21,806 nt of DNA from CAZAYY01 sp964489525 (lineage in GTDB: Bacteria > Chloroflexota > Anaerolineae > Anaerolineales > JABWBV01): assembly GCA_964489525.1 (NCBI GenBank), contig CAZAYY010000042.1:1-21806 (forward strand). The letters are read 5' to 3'. Numbering within the stretch: position 1 is the stretch's first letter; every line of letters starts with the position of its first letter. The position numbers and the translations under genes were made by a program. The notes beneath the pieces were generated by a model. It did not search any database and was not told the DNA's origin. It worked only from the letters and a program-made list of their open reading frames with translations. Positions 13,852 through 21,806 of this stretch are shown here, in pieces.

Positions 13852-15393
13852 ATGACCCTGGAATACCCCTCCGAACAACATACAGCCCTGCTGGCCCAAT
13901 TTGACCAGCTCCAACAGAAATTACCCCGGCTGTGGGCGTACATTGGCCGCTCCGATCCCGGCGGCCCGGTGCTGCAAGAGCCGAACACGGTTGTGGTTTT
14001 GCCTTCCCACACGGTGGGGGTCAAGCTGGATATCGCCTCGCAGCAGGCCTACGAAGAGCGCATGCTGTTTATGATTTTTTTGCTGCGCCAGCCGCACATT
14101 CGCCTGGTGTTTCTCAGTTCGCTGCCGGTTGCCCAGGATGTGGTGGATTACTACCTGGATATCCTTCCCAGCGTGACCATCCACAACGCCCGCCGCCGCC
14201 TGTTTATGGTCTCCCCGCAGGATGCATCCGAGCGCCCGCTGGTGACCAAGCTGCTCGACCGCCCCCACCTGATTGCGCATATCCGCTCACTCATCCCCGA
14301 CCTGGACAAAGCCCACCTGGTTCCCTTTATGACCACGGACCTCGAACGCGATTTTGCTGTGCGCCTGGGTATTCCCATGTATGCCGCCGACCCACGCTAC
14401 ACTGCCTTTGGCACCAAGAGCGGCTGCCGGCGCATTTTTGCCGAGGAGGGCGTGTCTCATCCCCTGGGAGTGGAGAACATTTCCAGCCAGGAAGAACTGG
14501 TCGTGGCCATTTGCGCCATGCGCCGCCAGAAACCCGCCATCCGCAGGGTGGTGGTGAAGCATAACGAGGGTGTTTCGGGGTATGGCAATGCCCAGCTTGA
14601 CTTAACAACCCTGCCTGCCCCTGGCAGCCCGGAGGAGGCCGGTGCGGTGCGCGCCAGCTTTTCCAGCCTGCGCTACGAGCTTCCCGAAATTAAGCTGGAT
14701 TGGTTTATGCGCGAGCTGCAAAAAAATGGCGGGATTGTGGAGGAATTGATCACCGGCGAACCGCTTTTCAGTCCCAGTGTTCAGATGCGCATCTCACCGT
14801 TGGGGTCGGTGCAGGTGCTTTCCACCCACGACCAGCTTCTGGGCGGCCCCAGCGGGCAGGTTTACCTGGGGGCGCGTTTCCCAGCCAACCCGGCTTATGG
14901 GCCATTGATCACCCGCGAGGCGCAAAAAATTGGCGAACGCTTTGCGCGCGAGGGCGTGGTGGGCCGTTTTGCGATTGATTTTATTGTGGTCCAGGATGAG
15001 GCCGGTGGGTATCATCCCTATGCCATCGAGGTGAACCTGCGCAAAGGCGGCACCACCCATCCGTTTCTTACCCTGCAGTACCTGACCGATGGCCGCTACA
15101 ACCCGGACACCGGCCTGTTTTATACCGCACGCGGCCAGGTGAAATACTACCTCGCCACCGACAGCCTGAAGTCGCCTGCTTATCGCCAGTTTACCCCTTC
15201 GGATTTGTTCGACATTGTCAGCCATCACCGGCTCCATTTTGACCACACCAGCCAGACCGGGGTTGTGCTGCATATGATGAGCGCAGTGGGCGCGGCCGGG
15301 CGCCTGGGCTTTACGGCCATTGCCAACAGCGCCGAAGAGGCCGAGGCAATGTATGCAGAATTTGGGCAGATTTTAGACAGGGAAGCCGTTTAG
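13852..15393 (+). CDS. ATP-grasp ligase related to the peptide ligase PGM1
   Basis: A 513-residue protein that resembles the PGM1-related ATP-grasp group, named for the ligase of pheganomycin biosynthesis in Streptomyces. The N-terminal half lacks recognisable motifs but has conserved-looking hydrophobic strands. The ATP-grasp half contains VVVKHNEGVSGYGNA with K236, EELITGEPL near 300, and the metal/ATP-binding E393-V-N395-L-R-K-G-G-T-T-H-P signature. These enzymes join a carboxylate to an amine at the cost of ATP. No precursor peptide gene or other biosynthetic gene is adjacent, so the substrate is unknown. ATG 13852 follows GAGG at about 13840. It is convergent with the GNAT gene, leaving 26 bp. 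Confidence 0.82.
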   Translation: MTLEYPSEQHTALLAQFDQLQQKLPRLWAYIGRSDPGGPVLQEPNTVVVLPSHTVGVKLDIASQQAYEERMLFMIFLLRQPHIRLVFLSSLPVAQDVVDYYLDILPSVTIHNARRRLFMVSPQDASERPLVTKLLDRPHLIAHIRSLIPDLDKAHLVPFMTTDLERDFAVRLGIPMYAADPRYTAFGTKSGCRRIFAEEGVSHPLGVENISSQEELVVAICAMRRQKPAIRRVVVKHNEGVSGYGNAQLDLTTLPAPGSPEEAGAVRASFSSLRYELPEIKLDWFMRELQKNGGIVEELITGEPLFSPSVQMRISPLGSVQVLSTHDQLLGGPSGQVYLGARFPANPAYGPLITREAQKIGERFAREGVVGRFAIDFIVVQDEAGGYHPYAIEVNLRKGGTTHPFLTLQYLTDGRYNPDTGLFYTARGQVKYYLATDSLKSPAYRQFTPSDLFDIVSHHRLHFDHTSQTGVVLHMMSAVGAAGRLGFTAIANSAEEAEAMYAEFGQILDREAV

Positions 15394-15419
15394 CCAGGCG
15401 CGTGTGCTCATGCGGGTGC

Positions 15420-16208
15420 TTATTCCGGCAGTGAGATGTTGATTTGAACGGTGGGGGCCGGTTCGAACCCGACCCGCTGGTACACCCGCCCGGCGCGTTC
15501 GTTGGCTGCGGTTAGAAACACCTGCGCCAACCCATTCTCGAACCCGCGCCGGGCAATGGCTGCGGTCACCGCGGCGGCAATGCCGCGCCCACGGTAGGCG
15601 GGCAGGGTGCCAATTCCGGCGGCTTCGGTGATGCCATCCAGCGGGTGTGTGAGCAGCCCCACACCCACCGGCAGGCTCTCCAGACGGGCCAGGGCTTTTA
15701 CCATCCCGCCGTATCTTTCTCGAAACACTTCCGCCTGGCTGGGGTGAATCTCGGCGTGGTTTTTCTCGCCAAAAGCGCACTCCTGGACAAAAATATAATC
15801 GCAGAACTGGGCCAGGCTGCTTTCGGCATCTAAAATTTCCAGGGATAACCCGGCCACGGCGGGGGCGGGTATAAGCGTGTGAGGGGTACAAACCATCAGG
15901 ATGGTCCGGCTTTCGACCATGAAGCCGCGCCGGGTGAGGGCTGCTTCCAGGGTGGGGGCGATGGCTTCGATGTATTCCAACCGCGGCCGCCGTTCGTATT
16001 CAGCAAACATCTCCAACAGCGCATCCAACCCGCTTTCCAGGTTTTCGAGCGGCAGGCGGGTGGGCACGGCGTAGTTGGCGTAGTGGGCGGCGTCCGAGAG
16101 ATTAAAAAAACAGGTAAAAGGCCCGGCCTGTTCGACGACCGGGCTGCTGCGGGCATTGCTTGCCGCAATTTGCGCCTGGATTTTGGGGTAGTCTGGGAAG
16201 GGTTTCAT
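15420..16208 (-). CDS. GNAT family N-acetyltransferase
   Basis: A 262-residue acetyltransferase. The C-terminal half has the GNAT acetyl-CoA site: AAGIGTLPAYRGRGIAAAV (near 195-213), with the R-G-R-G-I-A pyrophosphate loop, then FLTAANERAGRVYQRVGF, the typical last strand and helix. The N-terminal half (to about 125) is more divergent and may be a second, degenerate GNAT domain. The acyl acceptor cannot be predicted. It starts 27 bp after the miaB stop on the same strand and probably shares its transcript. No clear Shine-Dalgarno is visible. Confidence 0.85.
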   Translation of the reverse strand: MKPFPDYPKIQAQIAASNARSSPVVEQAGPFTCFFNLSDAAHYANYAVPTRLPLENLESGLDALLEMFAEYERRPRLEYIEAIAPTLEAALTRRGFMVESRTILMVCTPHTLIPAPAVAGLSLEILDAESSLAQFCDYIFVQECAFGEKNHAEIHPSQAEVFRERYGGMVKALARLESLPVGVGLLTHPLDGITEAAGIGTLPAYRGRGIAAAVTAAIARRGFENGLAQVFLTAANERAGRVYQRVGFEPAPTVQINISLPE

Positions 16209-16235
16209 GCCAGGCGGGGCGGGTTGGGCAGCAGG

Positions 16236-17603
16236 CTAGAGCGGGTTGAGCAGCGGCACTGCACCCAGGGACACCTGCACGGGCAGGCGGCCCTGCATGC
16301 TCCACGGGCCGGTCCAGGTGATGTGAACCGGGCGAACCAGGCCGCGCAGGTTTTCATCGCTTTCCACAAATACCAGCTTATTGGTTTGGGTGCGCCCTTT
16401 CCAGCGGCCGCGCACTTTTTCTTCAAACAGCACTTCCACCGTTTCTCCCAGGTAACGGGCGTTGATTTCGCCGACGATTTGTTCTTGCTGTTCTTCCAGC
16501 AGGCGGAAGCGCCGCCATTTTTCTTCGTCGGGAACATCGTCTTCCATGCGGCGGGTGGCCACCGTGCCCGGGCGGGAGGAGTAGCGCGCCAGGTGGGCTA
16601 CATCCAGCTTGAGCTCAGCCAGCAGGTCGTAGGTTTGCTGGAACTGTTCAGCGGTTTCGCCCGGAAAGCCCACGATGATATCGGTGGCAATCGAGACGCC
16701 AGGGATGCGCGCCCGAATTTTCGCCACCAGCCGGATGTAATCCTCGCGGGTATAGCCGCGTTTCATGTTTTCCAACACTTCGTTATCCCCGGCCTGGACG
16801 GGCACTTCGATGTGCGGCATTACCTTGGGCAGGTCTGCCACGGCATCCAGCAGTTCATCCGTCATCCAGTTGGGGTGAGAAGTCAGGAAGCGGACGCGCT
16901 CCAGCCCGTCAATTTCATTGTTGATGATGCGCAGCAGCGCCGCCAGGTTGGGCCCGTCGGGAACATCCTTGCCGTAGCGGTCTACAATTTGGCCGAGCAG
17001 GGTGATTTCTTTGACCCCCTGGTGGACCAGTGAGCGAATTTCGCCCACAATTTCGCCCACCGGGCGGCTGCGTTCAATGCCGCGCCGGAAGGGGATGATG
17101 CAAAATGTGCAGGCATGCGAACAGCCATAGACCACCGGCACGTGGGCAGTAACCAGCTGGCCGCGTTCGTGCAGCGGCAGCACCAGCTCTTCATCCATCA
17201 CGGCGTGGCGCTGCTGGGTTTCGGCTTCGGTCAATTCCCGCGTTTCGCCCTGGGTCAAAAAGGTCACCAGCGGGCCGGGGTCGGACGGCGGCGAGAAGAC
17301 ATCCACGTACGGGAAGCGTTTTTGCAGCGCTTCAGCGCCTTTAACGCCCACCATGCAGCCCATCAGGTTGATGATCAGGTTGGGGTTCTTTTGTTTGAGG
17401 GGTTTAAAGGACGAAAGCCGCCCGACTGCCTTGTCTTCGGCGCTTTGGCGCACAACGCAGGTGTTGAGCACAATCACATCTGCCTCTTGCGGCCGGCGGG
17501 TTTGTTGGTAGCCCAGGCGTTCCAGGGCGGAAGCCACTCGTTGAGAATCTGCCACGTTCATCTGGCAGCCTTCGGTCCAGATATGGTACTTGGGGTTTGT
17601 CAT
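16236..17603 (-). CDS. miaB: tRNA-2-methylthio-N6-isopentenyladenosine methylthiotransferase (MiaB)
   Basis: A 455-residue radical SAM methylthiotransferase. The N-terminal domain carries the cluster cysteines C13 (TEGCQMN), C49 (NTCVVR) and C83 (LMGC). The radical SAM CX3CX2C motif is C161-S-H-A-C165-T-F-C168, followed by IIPFRRG. The C-terminal TRAM region (about 385-445) has GRTQTNKLVF. MiaB adds a methylthio group to i6A37 of tRNAs reading codons that begin with U. Related MtaB and RimO have different signatures; QMN after the first cysteine and the R-x-G-x-E region favour MiaB. ATG 17603 is seven bases from a -10 element, so translation is probably leaderless. GNAT follows in the same direction. 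Confidence 0.9.
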   Translation of the reverse strand: MTNPKYHIWTEGCQMNVADSQRVASALERLGYQQTRRPQEADVIVLNTCVVRQSAEDKAVGRLSSFKPLKQKNPNLIINLMGCMVGVKGAEALQKRFPYVDVFSPPSDPGPLVTFLTQGETRELTEAETQQRHAVMDEELVLPLHERGQLVTAHVPVVYGCSHACTFCIIPFRRGIERSRPVGEIVGEIRSLVHQGVKEITLLGQIVDRYGKDVPDGPNLAALLRIINNEIDGLERVRFLTSHPNWMTDELLDAVADLPKVMPHIEVPVQAGDNEVLENMKRGYTREDYIRLVAKIRARIPGVSIATDIIVGFPGETAEQFQQTYDLLAELKLDVAHLARYSSRPGTVATRRMEDDVPDEEKWRRFRLLEEQQEQIVGEINARYLGETVEVLFEEKVRGRWKGRTQTNKLVFVESDENLRGLVRPVHITWTGPWSMQGRLPVQVSLGAVPLLNPL

Positions 17604-17610
17604 GGGGGCA

Positions 17611-17640
17611 ATTTTATCTTAAACCGGGTGTTTTTACCAA
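17611..17640 (-). promoter_or_regulatory. Leaderless promoter of miaB
   Basis: On the minus strand, TTGGTA (17635-17640) and TAAAAT (17611-17616) are separated by 18 bp. The -10 ends seven bases before ATG 17603 and the intervening TGCCCCC is no ribosome site. Confidence 0.6.
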
Positions 17641-17719
17641 TCCCATTTTTTGGCGGGGTTTACGAAACCCGGGTTTGCACTCGACCTCTCTTAAATGGAG
17701 TTCCCACCCGGTGACCCTT

Positions 17720-17755
17720 CTTCATGTTATCCCGAACGGCGCAGCCGGAGGGATC
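17720..17755 (+). repeat. 36-bp dispersed repeat, copy 2
   Basis: Same-orientation partner of 13476-13511, with three mismatches in 36. The two copies lie about 4.2 kb apart in separate intergenic regions. Confidence 0.75.
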
Positions 17756-17814
17756 GATTAGGATTTCTCGCTCGCTGCACTCGCTCGAAACAACACACAG
17801 GGCCGCCTATGGCT

Positions 17815-17835
17815 GGGGCGCACGCCGTGCGCCCC
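17815..17835. repeat. 9-bp perfect palindromic stem
   Basis: GGGGCGCAC and GTGCGCCCC form a perfect stem with a three-base GCC loop. It is directly followed by TACGGG, similar to the GTA/TAC-centred palindromes near 11123. Confidence 0.65.
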
Positions 17836-18042
17836 TACGGGTTGCCCGCCAGGTGGCCATTACCGTATCTTCTCTCCGCCCCAAAGCCTGGGGTGGGGTT
17901 GGACATTTGTGCGCACCCCGCATGGCGACCTGTGCCTGCGGTGTGTATGGTAGAATCCCCCGTACGTTTATTTCTGATGATTAATTGGTTTAAAAATCAC
18001 GAATTGGCAAAAGGGCAGCTGTTTGCCAGGATTGGAAAGGGA

Positions 18043-18639
18043 ATGAAAAATATCTGTATTTATTGTGGTTCTACTGACCGGGCACCGAAAGTGTATCTTG
18101 AGGCGGCGTATACCATGGGTGCCGCGCTGGCCGGGCGCGGCCTGCGGCTGGTGTATGGCGGCGGCGGCACGGGGTTGATGGGTGCGCTGGCCAATGGCGT
18201 TTTGCAGCATGGCGGGGAAGTGGTCGGGGTGATTCCGGCCATGTTCAACACCCCGGCGCTGGTACACACTGCTTTGACCAGGCTGGAAGTGACCGAGGAT
18301 ATGCACACCCGCAAGGCGCGCATGGCGGCCCTGGCCGATGGGTTTATTGCCCTTCCGGGTGGTTTTGGTACCTTTGAAGAGCTGTTTGAAGCCCTCACCT
18401 GGTCGCAAATTGGCTTGCACCGTAAGCCGATTGGCCTTCTGAATGTGCAGCGGTATTATGATCCCCTGATTTCATTGGTGGAACATGCCATTGACAATGG
18501 ATTTATTTATGGAGAACACAAGCGGTTGTTTTTTCACCAAAGTGAAGTGGAGACTTTGTTGGATGAACTGGCTGCCTTTGAGTTCCCCCAGGGCATTGAT
18601 CGCTGGGTGACTCGCGATCAATCCGACACGCGGGGTTAA
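18043..18639 (+). CDS. LOG family protein (TIGR00730-type Rossmann-fold nucleotide phosphoribohydrolase)
   Basis: A 198-residue LOG-family protein. Members hydrolyse nucleoside 5'-monophosphates, including cytokinin precursors, to release the base. Signature motifs are KNICIYCGS at the start, GGGGTGLMG (39-47), MHTRKARM (87-94) and PGGFGTFEE (105-113); the last two hold the active-site Arg and Glu. The start ATG 18043 follows an AAAGGGA ribosome site. An upstream in-frame ATG at 17977 would add 22 residues unlike the family N-terminus. Physiological substrate uncertain; bacterial members often act as general nucleotide-processing enzymes. Confidence 0.9.
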   Translation: MKNICIYCGSTDRAPKVYLEAAYTMGAALAGRGLRLVYGGGGTGLMGALANGVLQHGGEVVGVIPAMFNTPALVHTALTRLEVTEDMHTRKARMAALADGFIALPGGFGTFEELFEALTWSQIGLHRKPIGLLNVQRYYDPLISLVEHAIDNGFIYGEHKRLFFHQSEVETLLDELAAFEFPQGIDRWVTRDQSDTRG

Positions 18640-18705
18640 GTTTCACCCTTCTTGCCTGTGATCACCCGGCCAGGATGGTGGGCAATCTACCCTGGTAATG
18701 GATCG

Positions 18706-18732
18706 CCCATCCCAAGAAATCCGGCGGATGGG
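18706..18732. terminator. Candidate terminator between convergent LOG and prmA genes
   Basis: CCCATCC (18706-18712) pairs with GGATGGG (18726-18732) across a 13-nt loop, and T-rich TGCTTTGTGGGTTTATTT follows on plus. It lies in the 105-bp gap between convergent genes and may stop the LOG transcript. The stem is short, so confidence is modest. Confidence 0.4.
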
Positions 18733-18744
18733 TGCTTTGTGGGT

Positions 18745-19665
18745 TTATTTCTTCTGCACAACCAGGGCAACCCAATCTTCCATTTGGGCGCGGTCTAAAA
18801 TCACCAGCCCCTGGCGGTCGAGGGCGGCCTGCATCATTTCCATGTGATCCAGCAAAATGCCAGAAAGCAGCACATGGCCGCCGGGCGCAGCCAGGTCTGC
18901 CAGGCCTTCATCCAGCAGGCGCACCAGGATGGTGGCGAGAATGTTGGCGGCTACCACCGGGGCGTTTTGCCGCTCAAACTGGCCGCTTCGAACTTCTTCA
19001 ATTGAACCGGGGTAAAGCTTCACCGTGCTTTCCATCTGGTTGAGGGCAACATTTTCGAGGGCCGAGGTAATTGATGGCGCGTCGGTGTCTACACCCAGGG
19101 CAAAGCGGGCTCCCAGGCGCACGGCTGCAATGGACAAAATGCCTGAACCGCAGCCCACGTCTATGAAATCCTGGCCTGGCTGCACCCATTTTTCCATCAA
19201 CTGCAGGCAGAGCTGGGTGGTGGGGTGGGTGCCTGTGCCAAAGGCCATGCCGGGGGTGATGATGATGGGCAGGCGGGCCGGGTTGGGGTTTTCGTACCAT
19301 GAGGGCAGAATCATCAGCCTTTCGCCCACCGGAACGGGGTGGTAGTGCTGCTTCCAGTTTTCCATCCAGTTTTGGTTTTCAATGGTTTTGTACGAGGGTT
19401 CCGGCAGGGGTTGGATGCGCCCCAGGTACCACAAGGCCTGTTCAATTTGCTGGCGGGTGGCGTCGAGCAGGTCGTCTGCCGGGATGTAGCCGCACACGCG
19501 CAGCGGACCAACCGGACGGTTGCCCGTGAAGGCGTCCCAGGCAATTCCTGTGGTTTCAATCACCACTGCGCCATCCGGCAGGTAGCGGCTGAGGGTTTCT
19601 GCAACTGCCTCAGCCAGTTCGCCGTCTACAATCAGGGAAACTTCAAGCCATGCTTCAATGTCCAT
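18745..19665 (-). CDS. prmA: Ribosomal protein L11 methyltransferase
   Basis: A 306-residue class I SAM-dependent methyltransferase that trimethylates ribosomal protein L11. The N-terminal substrate-recognition domain (about 1-95) is followed by a linker, TPGMAFGTGTHPTT before the methyltransferase domain, and the SAM-binding DVGCGSGILSIAAVRLGA. The post-motif AANILATILVRL matches the PrmA NI-L signature. The length is usual. It lies 42 bp after dnaJ on the same strand, as in many bacterial dnaK-dnaJ-prmA operons. No strong Shine-Dalgarno precedes ATG 19665. Confidence 0.92.
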   Translation of the reverse strand: MDIEAWLEVSLIVDGELAEAVAETLSRYLPDGAVVIETTGIAWDAFTGNRPVGPLRVCGYIPADDLLDATRQQIEQALWYLGRIQPLPEPSYKTIENQNWMENWKQHYHPVPVGERLMILPSWYENPNPARLPIIITPGMAFGTGTHPTTQLCLQLMEKWVQPGQDFIDVGCGSGILSIAAVRLGARFALGVDTDAPSITSALENVALNQMESTVKLYPGSIEEVRSGQFERQNAPVVAANILATILVRLLDEGLADLAAPGGHVLLSGILLDHMEMMQAALDRQGLVILDRAQMEDWVALVVQKK

Positions 19666-19707
19666 ACCGGGGTACCTGCCTTATATTAATTGCTGCTGGC
19701 AATTTAC

Positions 19708-20838
19708 CTAGCTAATAAAGTCTTTCAGCTTATCAAAAAAACTGCGTTCCTGGGGTTTCACTTCCGTACCCATACTGGCGGCAAGTTTTTCAAACAGCTC
19801 GCGCTGTTCATCCGTCAGGGTTGTGGGAATGTCAATGTTCACCATGACCTGCTGGTCGCCGCGCCCGCTGCCGCGCAGAAAGGGAATGCCTTTACCGCGC
19901 ATGTTGATTACCTTGCCGGGTTGGGTTCCGGCCGGGATGATGAGCGGCTCCAGCCCGTTGAGCGTGGGCACGTTTACTTCGGCGCCCAAAACTGCTTGAG
20001 CAACGTTGATGTTTAAATCGAGCAGCACGTTGTTATCTTTGCGCCGGAAGAATTTATGTTGGTTCACCTTGATCACCAGGTAAACATCGCCATTTGGCCC
20101 GCCATTGGCGCCGGGCTGGCCTTCGCCGGGCAGGCGCATCTGGTTGCCCGAATCCACCCCGGCCGGGATCGTCACCTTTTTCTTGCGGGTTTGGCGTTCC
20201 AAACCGCTGCCGCTGCAGGTGCGGCAGGGGGAGGCGATGCTTTCGCCCAGGCCGCCGCAGGTGGTGCAGGCGGTAACCTGGACCATCGAGCCGAACAAAG
20301 TCTGGCGTGTGACGCGCATTTCGCCTTTACCATTGCAGGTGGGGCAAACCTTTCGGGTAGTGCCGGGTTCGGCCCGGTCGCCTTTGCAACGGCTGCACAC
20401 CTCGTCACGGGTGATGGAAATCTCTTTGTCCACGCCAAAAGCAGCTTCTTCGAAGGTCAGGGTAATGGTTTGTTGGATGTCCTGGCCGCGGCGGGGTGCG
20501 TTGCGCATTTGCTGGCGGCTGCGCCCCCCAAAGCCAAAGCCGCCCAGGCCGCCAAAAATCTCTTCCAGGATATCCGAAAGGTCAATGTTGGTGAAATCGG
20601 GAGCGCCGCCGCTGCCACTTACCCCGGCATGGCCGAAGCGGTCGTACGTGGCGCGTTTTTGCTCATCGGAAAGAATGGCGTAGGCTTCGTTAAGTTCTTT
20701 AAAACGTTCTTCGGCATCTGGCTCGCTGCTCACATCGGGGTGATATTTGCGGGCCAGGTTGCGAAAGGCCTGTTTAATTTCGTCCGGGGAAGCGGTACGG
20801 CTGACCCCAAGCACTTCGTAGTAATCACGTTTTGACAT
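19708..20838 (-). CDS. dnaJ: Chaperone protein DnaJ
   Basis: A 376-residue type I J-protein, co-chaperone of DnaK. The J domain has H33-P34-D35. A Gly/Phe-rich segment (about 80-105) includes FGGLGGFGFGG. The zinc-binding domain has four C-x-x-C repeats: C-S-R-C-K-G-D-R, C-P-T-C-N-G-K-G, C-T-T-C-G-G-L-G and C-R-T-C-S-G-S-G; the first departs from the CXXCXGXG consensus at its last position, as is common. The C-terminal substrate-binding domain is complete. It begins 36 bp after dnaK and stands before prmA in the same direction. Confidence 0.96.
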   Translation of the reverse strand: MSKRDYYEVLGVSRTASPDEIKQAFRNLARKYHPDVSSEPDAEERFKELNEAYAILSDEQKRATYDRFGHAGVSGSGGAPDFTNIDLSDILEEIFGGLGGFGFGGRSRQQMRNAPRRGQDIQQTITLTFEEAAFGVDKEISITRDEVCSRCKGDRAEPGTTRKVCPTCNGKGEMRVTRQTLFGSMVQVTACTTCGGLGESIASPCRTCSGSGLERQTRKKKVTIPAGVDSGNQMRLPGEGQPGANGGPNGDVYLVIKVNQHKFFRRKDNNVLLDLNINVAQAVLGAEVNVPTLNGLEPLIIPAGTQPGKVINMRGKGIPFLRGSGRGDQQVMVNIDIPTTLTDEQRELFEKLAASMGTEVKPQERSFFDKLKDFIS

Positions 20839-20874
20839 AGGTGTTAACGTTTTCTCGGGTGTGGTTAAGTGGTT

Positions 20875-21806
20875 TTAAGATTCGCGAAATTCGCCATCTA
20901 CCACATTGTCATCTGGGGGCTGCTGGTCGCCTGGAATCGTTTCTCCATCCGGGCCTTTGCCGGGTTCGTACATGCCAGCGCCAATGGTCTGGATGGTTTG
21001 GCCCAGTGCGTTCGCGGCAGCGCGGATTTCTTCGGTATCGCCTTTCTCCAGGGCGGCGCGGGTGGCTGCAACAGCCTCGGTCACCTGGGTGCGCACATCT
21101 GCGGGGACTTTGTCGCCCAGGTCTGACAGAGATTTTTCAGCGGTGTAAATTACGGCGTCGGCATGGTTGCGGGCTTCGATGTTATCGCGGCGTTTGCGGT
21201 CTTCTTCGGCGTGTTCTTCTGCCGTGCGCTGCATCTGGTCAATTTCGGTATCGCTCAGGCCAGAAGAAGCGGTAATGGTGATGTGCTGGCTGCGGCCCGT
21301 GCCTTTGTCTTTGGCGGTCACTTTCAGAATGCCGTTGGCATCAATATCGAAAGTTACCTCAATTTGGGGAACGCCGCGCGGGGCTGGGGGAATGCCATCC
21401 AGGATGAACTTGCCCAGCGATTTGTTATCCTGGGCCATGGTGCGTTCGCCTTGAACCACGTGGATTTCAACCTGGGTCTGGTTGTCGGATGCAGTGGAAT
21501 ACACCTGGGTTTTGCGGGATGGAATGGTGGTGTTGCGGCTGATCATATTGGTGGCTACGCCGCCCAGGGTTTCCACCGAGAGGGTGAGGGGGGTGACATC
21601 GAGCAGCAAGATATCTTTGACTTCGCCGCCCAAAACGCCAGCCTGGATGGCAGCCCCAATGGCCACCACCTCATCCGGGTTGACGCCTTTGTGGGGGTCT
21701 TTGCCAAACAATTTACGCACGGCATCTTGCACGGCAGGCATGCGGGTCATGCCGCCCACCAACACCACCTGGTTCACCTCTGCTGGTTTCAGGCCAGCGT
21801 CTTTCA
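20875..21806 (-). CDS. dnaK: Chaperone protein DnaK (C-terminal part, cut by window edge)
   Basis: The last about 310 residues of DnaK (Hsp70); the start lies beyond the window. The end of the ATPase domain is visible (VVLVGGMTRMP, then NPDEVVAIGAAIQAGVL), followed by the linker DILLLDVTPLTL and the substrate-binding domain (SRNTTIPSRKTQVYSTASDNQ). The helical lid and an acidic tail ending in DDNVVDGEFRES follow. The protein refolds substrates with DnaJ and GrpE. It is the first visible gene of the dnaK-dnaJ-prmA cluster; a CIRCE element or hrcA/grpE would lie outside. Confidence 0.96.
   Translation of the reverse strand, partial: KDAGLKPAEVNQVVLVGGMTRMPAVQDAVRKLFGKDPHKGVNPDEVVAIGAAIQAGVLGGEVKDILLLDVTPLTLSVETLGGVATNMISRNTTIPSRKTQVYSTASDNQTQVEIHVVQGERTMAQDNKSLGKFILDGIPPAPRGVPQIEVTFDIDANGILKVTAKDKGTGRSQHITITASSGLSDTEIDQMQRTAEEHAEEDRKRRDNIEARNHADAVIYTAEKSLSDLGDKVPADVRTQVTEAVAATRAALEKGDTEEIRAAANALGQTIQTIGAGMYEPGKGPDGETIPGDQQPPDDNVVDGEFRES

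Larger units (their letters stand above)
17604..18042. other. Intergenic region with dispersed repeats between miaB and LOG gene
   Basis: About 440 bp between divergent genes. It contains the miaB promoter, the second copy of the 36-bp dispersed repeat (17720-17755), a 9-bp palindrome (17815-17835) and a -10-like TAGAAT (17951-17956) that may serve the LOG gene. The frame open upstream of the LOG start runs through these repeats and is not coding. Confidence 0.7.

Noticed and set aside
17695..18042. N-terminal extension of the LOG protein (116 residues)
   Set aside because: It runs through dispersed repeats, and the family begins at the KNICIYCGS segment after ATG 18043.

Overview
The window looks like a GC-rich chromosomal segment from a Chloroflexota bacterium, probably Anaerolineae-like. 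Three things point there. Two lipoproteins have long Pro/Thr linkers of the type common in that group. The order dnaK-dnaJ-prmA is a normal bacterial heat-shock arrangement. The gene-free stretches are full of dispersed palindromic repeats. No rRNA, tRNA, CRISPR array, transposase or phage gene was seen. The assignment is an inference from style, because there is no marker gene that settles it.

Layout. (1) 101-3257, plus strand: an 11-bp tandem repeat array, then a LexA-type SOS box inside a probable promoter, then three translationally coupled genes: a RadA/RecA-like protein without Walker A, a 96-residue helical protein, and a family B DNA polymerase whose exonuclease motifs are gone. (2) 3270-9067: two related lipoproteins on the minus strand flank a plus-strand membrane protein carrying two TIR domains. 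One lipoprotein gene is split by a single in-frame TAA; the other encodes a repeat-rich beta-propeller. (3) 9261-10866, minus: a PlsC-type acyltransferase and a diacylglycerol-kinase-family lipid kinase in one operon. (4) 10867-11441: a repeat-rich gap. (5) 11442-13117: an EamA transporter and an endonuclease/exonuclease/phosphatase-family hydrolase, convergent and overlapping by 31 bp. (6) 13118-13851: a second gap packed with foldback and dispersed repeats. (7) 13852-17603: a PGM1-type ATP-grasp ligase on plus, convergent with a GNAT acetyltransferase and a MiaB-type methylthiotransferase on minus. (8) 17604-18639: a third repeat-bearing gap and a LOG-family gene. (9) 18745-21806, minus: dnaK (cut by the window edge), dnaJ and prmA.

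The most interesting part is the first 3.3 kb. SOS-box control, a RecA-fold protein that probably cannot bind ATP normally, a small coupled protein and a polymerase without proofreading together resemble the logic of the ImuA-ImuB-DnaE2 mutagenesis cassette, but are built around a family B polymerase. My reading is a damage-inducible translesion or mutagenesis module; this is inference. The second notable item is the TIR-membrane-TIR-membrane protein, where the first TIR domain keeps the catalytic-type glutamate and the second looks like a degenerate duplicate.

Several genes (first cassette gene, EamA, EEP hydrolase, miaB) have a -10 element only 6-8 nt before the start codon and no convincing Shine-Dalgarno sequence, so leaderless transcripts are likely common here, while others have clear GGAGG-type sites.
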